Origin: Knoellia sp031844405
GTDB lineage: Bacteria; Actinomycetota; Actinomycetes; Actinomycetales; Dermatophilaceae
Direction: 5' to 3'
Assembly (NCBI GenBank): GCA_031844405.1
Contig: JAUZVC010000002.1
Span: forward strand, 372,001-436,000
Length of the DNA: 64,000 nucleotides
The notes under the pieces were generated by a model. It saw only the letters and a program-made list of their open reading frames with translations. It did no database searches and was not told where the DNA came from. Positions within the stretch are counted from its first letter, which is position 1, and every line of letters begins with the position of its first letter. Made by a program: the position numbers and the translations under genes. This document shows positions 58,159 through 64,000 of the stretch, piece after piece.

Positions 58159-59100
58159 GTGTCCGACCACACGACGTCCCAGGACGCCGAGTCGACCTCC
58201 GGCGACCCCGAGACCCTCGCCGTCGACGAGACCGAGAGCGCCGCGCAGCGCGAGTCGCTGACCCTCGGCGACACCGCCCCCGAGTTCCTCGACACGTCGG
58301 CCGACCAGCCCGCCGACCTCGACGCCCCCGAGGGCGCCGACGAGGACGAGGACGTGACCGCCGAGTCTGGCGACGCCGACGACACCGACGAGAGCGACGA
58401 GTCCGCCGCACCCGCACAGAGCACGCTCGAGGCCGCGACGACCGAGTCCGACGAGGACGGCGACGTCGTCCCCACCGATGTCGACCCGGTCCAGGCGTTC
58501 AAGGACGACCTCGCGAGCAAGTTCGGCGACTGGTACGTCATCCACTCCTACGCGGGCTACGAGAACCGCGTGAAGACCAACCTCGAGACCCGGATCCAGT
58601 CCCTCAACATGGAGGACTACATCTTCGAGATCGAGGTCCCCATGGAGGAGGTCACCGAGATCAAGAGCGGTCAGCGCAAGCTGGTCCGCCGGGTCCGGAT
58701 GCCCGGGTACGTCCTCGTCCGCATGGACCTCACCGACGAGTCGTGGGGCGCCGTGCGCCACACGCCCGGTGTCACCGGCTTCGTCGGCAACGCGCACCAG
58801 CCGGTGCCGCTGAGCCTCGACGAGGTCTACACGATGATCAAGCCCGCCGAGCTCGAGATGGCGGCGGCCGCGGCCTCCGCCCCGGGCGCGGCCGCCTCCG
58901 CCGGTGGCTCGTCCGCCGACGCCCCCGTCGTCGACTTCGAGGTCGGCGAGTCGGTCACCGTCATGGACGGCCCCTTCGAGACCCTGCCGGCGACGATCTC
59001 CGAGATCAACGCCGAGAGCCAGAAGCTCAAGGTCCTCGTCTCCATCTTCGGCCGGGAGACCCCGGTCGAGCTGTCGTTCGGCCAGGTCGCCAAGATCTGA
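58159..59100 (+). CDS. nusG: Transcription antitermination protein NusG
   Basis: A 313-residue NusG. The first about 122 residues are an acidic, low-complexity extension (Asp/Glu/Thr/Ser-rich) that E. coli NusG lacks. The core starts with DWYVIHSYAGYENRVKTN, contains RMPGYVLVRMDL, and ends with the KOW domain (VGESVTVMDGPFETLPATI). A further Ala/Ser-rich linker lies near residues 235-255. NusG binds RNA polymerase and links it to Rho and the ribosome. GTG start with AGGAAG about 9 bp upstream. Confidence 0.97.
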   Translation: MSDHTTSQDAESTSGDPETLAVDETESAAQRESLTLGDTAPEFLDTSADQPADLDAPEGADEDEDVTAESGDADDTDESDESAAPAQSTLEAATTESDEDGDVVPTDVDPVQAFKDDLASKFGDWYVIHSYAGYENRVKTNLETRIQSLNMEDYIFEIEVPMEEVTEIKSGQRKLVRRVRMPGYVLVRMDLTDESWGAVRHTPGVTGFVGNAHQPVPLSLDEVYTMIKPAELEMAAAAASAPGAAASAGGSSADAPVVDFEVGESVTVMDGPFETLPATISEINAESQKLKVLVSIFGRETPVELSFGQVAKI

Positions 59101-59171
59101 CGCTCGGCACCCCTGCAACCGGGTCATCGCCCACGGCGTGGGCCCACAACAACAAAAGGAACATCAAGAGC

Positions 59172-59606
59172 ATGCCTCCCAAGAAGAAGGTCTCCGGCTA
59201 CATCAACCTGCAGATCCAGGCAGGTGCCGCGACCCCGGCTCCCCCCGTCGGCCCCGCGCTCGGTCAGCACGGCGTCAACATCATGGAGTTCGTCAAGGCC
59301 TACAACGCTGCGACCGAGCACCAGCGGGGCAACATCATCCCCGTCGTCATCACCGTGTTCGAGGACCGCTCGTTCACGTTCATCACGAAGACGCCGCCGG
59401 CCTCCGAGCTCATCAAGAAGGCCGCCGGTGTCCAGAAGGGCTCCGGCGAGCCGCACAAGACCAAGGTCGCGAACCTCACCGTCGACCAGGTCCGCGAGAT
59501 CGCCGAGCAGAAGATGCCCGACCTCAACGCCAACGACGTCGACGCCGCGATGAAGATCATCGCCGGCACCGCGCGCCAGATGGGCATCACGACCGACCTC
59601 TCCTGA
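59172..59606 (+). CDS. rplK: 50S ribosomal protein L11
   Basis: A 144-residue ribosomal protein that binds the GTPase-associated centre of 23S rRNA. It begins MPPKKKVSGYINLQIQAG, with the flexible QIQAGAATPAPPVGPALGQHG loop, and ends DAAMKIIAGTARQMGITT. Length and order match the family exactly. It is 71 bp after nusG. ATG 59172 is preceded by AAAGGAA at some distance. A long palindrome follows before rplA. Confidence 0.98.
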   Translation: MPPKKKVSGYINLQIQAGAATPAPPVGPALGQHGVNIMEFVKAYNAATEHQRGNIIPVVITVFEDRSFTFITKTPPASELIKKAAGVQKGSGEPHKTKVANLTVDQVREIAEQKMPDLNANDVDAAMKIIAGTARQMGITTDLS

Positions 59607-59626
59607 GGCGGTCACCACAAGACGTT

Positions 59627-59664
59627 CCGTATGCCGGCCGCCCACGTGGGCGGCCGGCATACGG
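59627..59664. repeat. 38-bp perfect palindrome between rplK and rplA
   Basis: Positions 59627-59645 and 59646-59664 are exact reverse complements (begins CCGTATGCCGGCCGCCCA). As RNA it would be a 17-bp hairpin with an ACGT loop. It contains two opposite copies of the GTATGCCG word. Likely attenuator or transcript-processing hairpin. Confidence 0.85.
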
Positions 59665-59750
59665 GAAGCGCTTCCTCACCTGAGGCAAGCGCGTGGGAGG
59701 GCCAGCGCCGGCCCGGACCACGACTCCACCACTGAAACCAGGAGCAGCAC

Positions 59751-60473
59751 ATGAAGCGCAGCAAGAGCTACCGCGCCGCCGCCGAGAAGATCGCGGCCGA
59801 CAAGGTCTACAGCCCGCTCGAGGCCGTCCGCCTCGCCAAGGCCGGCGCCAAGGCCAAGTACGACGAGACGGTCGAGGTCGCCATGCGACTCGGCGTCGAC
59901 CCGCGCAAGGCCGACCAGATGGTCCGCGGCACGGTCAACCTCCCCAACGGCACGGGCAAGATCGCCCGCGTCCTCGTCTTCGCCAACGGCGACAAGGCCG
60001 AGGCCGCCAAGGCTGCCGGCGCCGACTTCGTCGGTTCCGACGACCTCCTCGAGAAGGTCGCCGGCGGCTGGCTCGACTTCGACGCGATCGTCGCCACCCC
60101 GGACCTCATGGGCAAGGTCGGTCGTCTCGGCAAGGTCCTCGGCCCGCGTGGCCTCATGCCCAACCCGAAGACCGGCACGGTCACGATGGACACGGCCAAG
60201 GCCGTCTCCGACATCAAGGGCGGCAAGATCGAGTTCCGCGTCGACAAGCACGCGAACCTCCACTTCATCATCGGCAAGGCGTCCTTCGACGAGAAGAAGC
60301 TCGTCGAGAACTACGCCGCCGCGCTGGAGGAGATCCTCCGTCTCAAGCCGGCCTCCTCGAAGGGCCGCTACATCAGCAAGGCCACGATGTCGACGACGAT
60401 GGGCCCCGGTGTCCCGCTCGACTTCACCAAGACGCGCAACCTCCTCGAGGAGGACGCCCAGGCCGACGCCTGA
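59751..60473 (+). CDS. rplA: 50S ribosomal protein L1
   Basis: A 240-residue ribosomal protein binding 23S rRNA at the L1 stalk. Family segments are VEVAMRLGVDPRKADQMVRG (near residues 42-61), LPNGTGKIARVLVFANGD, VGRLGKVLGPRGLMPNPKTG (near 125-144) and ISKATMSTTMGPGV near the end. AGGAGCAG precedes ATG. L1 is the translational repressor of the rplK-rplA operon in other bacteria; the palindrome upstream is a possible target. Confidence 0.98.
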   Translation: MKRSKSYRAAAEKIAADKVYSPLEAVRLAKAGAKAKYDETVEVAMRLGVDPRKADQMVRGTVNLPNGTGKIARVLVFANGDKAEAAKAAGADFVGSDDLLEKVAGGWLDFDAIVATPDLMGKVGRLGKVLGPRGLMPNPKTGTVTMDTAKAVSDIKGGKIEFRVDKHANLHFIIGKASFDEKKLVENYAAALEEILRLKPASSKGRYISKATMSTTMGPGVPLDFTKTRNLLEEDAQADA

Positions 60474-60490
60474 CCCGTCCCCGCGCACGC

Positions 60491-60534
60491 GCCAGCGGCC
60501 CCCGTTCTCCGGAACGGGGGCCGCTGGCTGTTTT
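60491..60534 (+). terminator. Intrinsic terminator after rplA
   Basis: A 17-bp perfect stem (60491-60507 with 60512-60528), loop TCCG, followed by TGTTTT. The most canonical terminator in the window; it ends the secE-rplA region. Confidence 0.95.
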
Positions 60535-60573
60535 GCCCTGAGCACAAAGCCCCACACGGGGTGCGATGTGACC

Positions 60574-60621
60574 TTGACTGCTCTCCGTGGCCGCAACTTG
60601 TTTCTGAGGTAACCCCGGGGT
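60574..60621 (+). promoter_or_regulatory. Candidate promoter/operator of the mce operon
   Basis: TTGACT near 60574 may be a -35 element, and ACCCCGGGGT (60612-60621) is a 10-bp palindrome flanked by two GTAAC copies, about 95 bp before the first mce gene. It could be a site for an Mce1R- or KstR-like repressor. Weak evidence. Confidence 0.35.
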
Positions 60622-60715
60622 AACTTCGCCGAAGCCCTGTTGCACCGCCGCCCCGGGCCCACCCGTGGTGGCGTTTCCCTGCCACGCACCACGGGCCGGA
60701 AGTGAGGTTGTGACA

Positions 60716-61699
60716 ATGGGTGTCGCCATCGACGTCCAAGGACTGACGAAGTCCTTCGGTTCCCAGCAGATCTGGAACGACGTCACGCTCACCCTCCCCC
60801 CGGGCGAGATCTCGGTCATGCTCGGCCCCTCGGGCACGGGCAAGTCGGTCTTCCTCAAGACGCTCGTCGGCCTGCTCAAGCCCGACAAGGGCTCGATCGT
60901 CATCAACGGCGACGACCTCGTCACGCTGCGCGAGAACGACCTCTACGAGATCCGCAAGCTCTTCGGCGTCCTCTTCCAGGACGGCGCGCTCTTCGGCTCG
61001 ATGAGCCTCTACGACAACGTCGCCTTCCCGCTGCGCGAGCACACGAAGAAGTCCGAGAGCGACATCCGCCGGATCGTCCTCGAGAAGATGGACCTCGTCG
61101 GCCTCTCCGGCGCCGAGGGCAAGCTCCCCGGCGAGATCTCCGGCGGCATGCGCAAGCGCGCCGGCCTCGCCCGCGCCCTCGTCCTCGACCCCGAGATCCT
61201 CCTCATCGATGAGCCCGACTCCGGCCTCGACCCGGTGCGCACGTCCTACATCAACCAGCTCTTCATCGACCTCAACGCGCAGATCGACGCGACCTTCCTC
61301 ATCGTCACCCACGACATCAACACCGCGCGGACGGTCCCCGACAACATCGGGCTGCTCTACCACCGCCACCTCGCGATGTTCGGGCCGCGCGAGATGCTGC
61401 TCAGCTCCGAGGAGCCGGTGGTGCGCCAGTTCCTCAACGCCCAGACCGTCGGCCCCATCGGCATGTCCGAGGAGAAGGACGCCGACGAGCTCGCCGCCGA
61501 GTCCGGCCAGGAGCTGCCGCCGCTGCCGCCCATCCCGCTCCAGCTCGGCACGAGCGACGGCTCGCCCCGCCGCGCCGAGAAGCCCGCGGGGCAGTGGTGC
61601 CGGGACAACGGGGTCACCCCGCCCCCCGGCTCGTTCCGTTCGGGCAACGCCGGCGTGCCGGGCGTCTCGCAGGTGCCCGAGGGCGAGGTGGTCTCGTGA
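60716..61699 (+). CDS. Mce-associated ABC transporter ATPase (MlaF/MceG-like)
   Basis: A 327-residue ATPase driving lipid import through Mce complexes. Walker A GPSGTGKS (near residue 37), ABC signature EISGGMRKRAGLARAL and Walker B ILLIDEPDSGLDPV are all present, in the MlaF/Mkl style. About 75 residues beyond the core (Pro/Arg-rich, SRKPP-like tail) are poorly conserved. AAGTGAGG lies 8-9 bp before ATG 60716. It overlaps the first permease gene by 4 bp. Confidence 0.92.
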   Translation: MGVAIDVQGLTKSFGSQQIWNDVTLTLPPGEISVMLGPSGTGKSVFLKTLVGLLKPDKGSIVINGDDLVTLRENDLYEIRKLFGVLFQDGALFGSMSLYDNVAFPLREHTKKSESDIRRIVLEKMDLVGLSGAEGKLPGEISGGMRKRAGLARALVLDPEILLIDEPDSGLDPVRTSYINQLFIDLNAQIDATFLIVTHDINTARTVPDNIGLLYHRHLAMFGPREMLLSSEEPVVRQFLNAQTVGPIGMSEEKDADELAAESGQELPPLPPIPLQLGTSDGSPRRAEKPAGQWCRDNGVTPPPGSFRSGNAGVPGVSQVPEGEVVS

Positions 61700-62463
61700 A
61701 CCTGCTCGTCTCGCCCCTCAAGCAGGCGGGCGCGTTCTTCGCGATGGCCCTCGACGTCCTGCGGGCGCTGCCCAAGCGGCCGTTCCAGACCAAGGAGTTC
61801 ATCCAGCAGTGCTGGTTCATCGCGTCGGTGACGATCATCCCCACGGCGCTGGTGTCGATCCCCTTCGGCGCCGTCATCGCCCTCCAGCTCGGCACGCTCA
61901 CCCGCCAGCTCGGCGCCCAGTCGTTCACCGGAGCGGCGAGCGTCCTCGCGGTCGTGCGTGAGGCGTCACCCATCGTCACGGCCCTGCTCATCGCCGGCGC
62001 CGGTGGCTCCGCCATCTGCGCCGACCTCGGCTCGCGCAAGATCCGCGAGGAGATCGACGCGATGGAGGTCCTCGGCATCAACCCGATCCACCGGCTCGTC
62101 GTGCCCCGGGTGCTCGCGGCGATGCTCGTCGCGGTCCTGCTCAACGGCCTCGTCTCCGTCGTCGGCGTGGGCGGCGGCTACTTCTTCAACGTCGTCATCC
62201 AGGGCGGGACACCGGGTGCCTACCTGTCCTCGTTCACGGCGCTGGCGCAGCTCGCCGACCTGTGGACCTCGGAGATCAAGGCGCTGCTCTTCGGCGCGGT
62301 CGCGGCGATCGTCGCGTCCTACAAGGGACTGACGGCCGGGGGAGGACCCAAGGGTGTGGGCGACGCGGTCAACCAGAGCGTCGTCATCACCTTCATGCTC
62401 CTCTTCGTCATCAACTTCGTCGTCTCGGCCATCTACTTCCAAGTCGTCCCGCAGAAGGTCTGA
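61696..62463 (+). CDS. MlaE/YrbE family permease 1
   Basis: A 255-residue membrane permease of the Mce system. The conserved QLGTLTRQLGAQSFTGAA region, ADLGSRKIREEIDAMEVLGINPIHRLVVPRVLA (EExDALxxMG-type) and TSEIKALLFGAVAAI are typical. It forms a heterodimer with the next gene product. GTG start overlapping the ATPase stop (GTGA). Five or six membrane helices are visible. Confidence 0.92.
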   Translation: MNLLVSPLKQAGAFFAMALDVLRALPKRPFQTKEFIQQCWFIASVTIIPTALVSIPFGAVIALQLGTLTRQLGAQSFTGAASVLAVVREASPIVTALLIAGAGGSAICADLGSRKIREEIDAMEVLGINPIHRLVVPRVLAAMLVAVLLNGLVSVVGVGGGYFFNVVIQGGTPGAYLSSFTALAQLADLWTSEIKALLFGAVAAIVASYKGLTAGGGPKGVGDAVNQSVVITFMLLFVINFVVSAIYFQVVPQKV

Positions 62464-62475
62464 GGTGAGCACACG

Positions 62476-63303
62476 ATGAGCCGGACCAAGGAGCTCGCCG
62501 CCCGCCCGGGACGGATGCTCGACAGCCTGAGCGACCAGATGCACTTCTACGTACGCTCGATCGCCTGGAGCGGGCGCACCATCCGCCGCTACAAGAAGGA
62601 GGTGCTGCGCCTCCTCGCCGAGGTCTCGCTCGGCAGCGGGGCGCTCAGCGTCATCGGCGGCACCGTCGGCGTCCTCACCTTCATGGCGTTCTTCACCGGC
62701 AGCCAGGTCGGTCTCCAGGGCTACTCGTCGCTCAACCAGCTCGGCACCGGTGCCTTCGCCGGCTTCCTCGCGGCCTACCTCAACACCCGCGAGATCGCCC
62801 CGCTCGTCGCCGGGCTCGCGCTCGCCGCGACCGTCGGCTGCGGCTTCACCGCCCAGCTCGGCGCGATGCGGATCTCCGAGGAGGTCGACGCCCTCGAGGT
62901 CATGGGCATCCCCTCACTGCCCTTCCTCGTCACCACCCGCATGATCGCCGGGTTCATCGCGGTCATCCCGCTCTACGTCCTCGGCCTGCTGTCGTCCTAC
63001 GCCGCGACCCGCTTCATCGTCACCGACTACTTCGGGCAGTCCAAGGGCACCTACGACCACTACTTCCACCTGTTCTTACCGCCGATCGACATCCTCTACT
63101 CGTTCCTCAAGGTGCTCGTCTTCGCGGTCATCATCATCCTCATCCACTGCTACTACGGCTACAACGCCAGCGGCGGTCCCGCGGGCGTCGGCGTGGCCGT
63201 CGGCAAGGCCGTGCGCACCTCGATCGTCGCCATCAACCTCGTCGACTTCTTCTTCTCGCTCGCGGTGTGGGGCGCGACGACGACCGTGAGGATCGCGGGA
63301 TAG
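62476..63303 (+). CDS. MlaE/YrbE family permease 2
   Basis: A 275-residue partner permease. Same core: FAGFLAAYLNTREIAPLVAGLALAATVG, FTAQLGAMRISEEVDALEVMGIPSLPFLVTTRMIAG and TYDHYFHLFLPPIDILYSFLK. The N-terminal 45 residues form a soluble amphipathic helix. It starts 12 bp after the previous stop. With the ATPase and the Mce proteins downstream it would import lipids or steroids from the outer surface. Confidence 0.92.
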   Translation: MSRTKELAARPGRMLDSLSDQMHFYVRSIAWSGRTIRRYKKEVLRLLAEVSLGSGALSVIGGTVGVLTFMAFFTGSQVGLQGYSSLNQLGTGAFAGFLAAYLNTREIAPLVAGLALAATVGCGFTAQLGAMRISEEVDALEVMGIPSLPFLVTTRMIAGFIAVIPLYVLGLLSSYAATRFIVTDYFGQSKGTYDHYFHLFLPPIDILYSFLKVLVFAVIIILIHCYYGYNASGGPAGVGVAVGKAVRTSIVAINLVDFFFSLAVWGATTTVRIAG

Positions 63304-63305
63304 CC

Positions 63306-64000
63306 ATGGCCACCAGCTCCGCACTCGGACGACTCGGGCACCGCACCTACGGTGTGGCGTTCCTCGTCGTCGTCGCCCTGCTCCTCTCGCTGTCGATCGC
63401 CTCGTTCAACAAGGCGTTCGCCGACGTCGTCGAGGTCAAGCTCGAAACCGACCGCATCGGCAGCCAGCTCCAGGAGGCCTCGGACGTCAAGATCCGCGGG
63501 CTCATCGTCGGCGAGGTCCGCACGATCGAGCCGCACGGCGACGGTGTCACGCTCCTCCTCGCCCTCAAGCCCGAGATGGTCGAGCTCATCCCGGCGAAGG
63601 TGAGCGCCCGGCTCCTGCCCAAGACCCTCTTCGGCGAGCGCTTCGTCGACCTCGTCCCGCCGTCGGGTGACCCCGGCAGGTCGATCCGCGCCGGCGACGT
63701 CATCCCCCAGGACCGCACGACGCTCGCGATCGAGCTCGAGGAGGTCTTCGAGAACCTCCTGCCACTGCTGCGCGCCGTCGAGCCCGAGAAGCTCGCCGCC
63801 ACCCTCAACGCGCTCGCCACCGCCCTCGACGGGCGCGGCACCAAGCTCGGCAAGAACCTCGTCCTCGTCGACCAGTACTTCACCCAGCTCAACCCGCACA
63901 TGCCGACCATCCAGGCCGACATCTCCGGCCTCGCCGACTTCGCGAGCACGTATGCCGTCGCCGCACCCGAGCTGCTCCGCGCGGCCAAGGCGCTGCTCAC
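63306..64000 (+). CDS. Mce family (MlaD) protein, N-terminal part
   Basis: The frame runs off the end of the window; 231 residues are visible. A membrane helix (VAFLVVVALLLSLSIASF, about residues 17-34) is followed by the MlaD/Mce domain: VKLETDRIGSQLQEASDVKIRGLIVGEVR and LPKTLFGERFVDLVPP. It is the substrate-carrying tunnel component of the transporter. It lies 2 bp after the second permease gene; further Mce subunits are expected beyond 64000. Confidence 0.93.
   Translation, partial: MATSSALGRLGHRTYGVAFLVVVALLLSLSIASFNKAFADVVEVKLETDRIGSQLQEASDVKIRGLIVGEVRTIEPHGDGVTLLLALKPEMVELIPAKVSARLLPKTLFGERFVDLVPPSGDPGRSIRAGDVIPQDRTTLAIELEEVFENLLPLLRAVEPEKLAATLNALATALDGRGTKLGKNLVLVDQYFTQLNPHMPTIQADISGLADFASTYAVAAPELLRAAKALL

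Larger units (their letters stand above)
1..64000. repeat. Over-represented word GTATGCC/GGCATAC
   Basis: About fifty copies by eye, usually extended to CGTATGCCG or CGGCATAC, in both orientations, within genes and gaps. Examples: 3206, 14535, 14598, 28213, 39757, 39768, 44437, 48420, 59628. With about 72% GC assumed, roughly six would be expected on both strands. Confidence 0.75.

Noticed and set aside
1..64000. CRISPR array
   Set aside because: No series of regularly spaced direct repeats or cas genes was seen.

Overview
The window is chromosomal DNA from a high-GC Gram-positive actinobacterium. Third codon positions are almost all G or C, GTG starts are common, and many genes overlap by 4 bp. 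The markers are actinobacterial: hadA-hadB-murB behind rpmG, tRNA-Trp-secE-nusG-rplK-rplA followed by an mce lipid-import operon, a DUF5709 protein, and a remnant of a mycothiol-dependent isomerase. Placement in the Micrococcales (Intrasporangiaceae-like) is an inference from gene content and style; no rRNA is present.

Layout. 1-3641: end of a complex I operon (nuoL fragment, nuoM, nuoN). 3688-10524: HtpX protease, FMN reductase, aminopeptidase N, three small or secreted proteins including an SGNH lipase, and YajQ. 10612-20094: tRNA-Tyr, a ZIP transporter, a zinc alcohol dehydrogenase, a four-gene maturation set for molybdenum hydroxylases (MobA-like, MoxR AAA, CoxE-like VWA, XdhC) without the enzyme itself, a GlxA-type AraC regulator, and a secreted VWA protein. 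20095-25151: an OmpR response regulator, a sensor kinase read in one frame with a DUF4173 membrane domain, aroQ, and an aminoglycoside-phosphotransferase-fold kinase. 26104-29346: a fused acyl-CoA mutase (IcmF) behind a perfect operator palindrome. 29347-32477: a patch with lower GC and decayed genes (possible ATPase remnant, isomerase remnant, kinase tail), plus a hemerythrin protein and an orphan NarL regulator. 32712-46524: haloperoxidase-like phosphatase, phospholipase D, a lone Hcp, an SNF2 helicase and a run of single-gene enzymes. 46629-57509: two tRNAs, rpmG, hadA, hadB, murB, a divergent azoreductase/MarR pair, a minus-strand run headed by an aminotransferase, and two tandem secreted nuclease-like paralogues. 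57709-64000: tRNA-Trp, secE, nusG, rplK, rplA and the start of an mce operon.

The genes are mostly housekeeping. No prophage, CRISPR array, complete mobile element or biosynthetic cluster is visible. The signals that the genes do not explain are on the DNA scale. (1) The word GTATGCC/GGCATAC occurs about fifty times on both strands and forces rare codons (TAT, GCA, ATA). (2) Many transcription units have a -10-like NANNNT element ending 6-7 nt before the start codon, the geometry of leaderless mRNAs; one drives an 11-codon upstream ORF whose stop overlaps the start of an alcohol dehydrogenase. (3) Several distinct inverted repeats lie at gene 3' ends.
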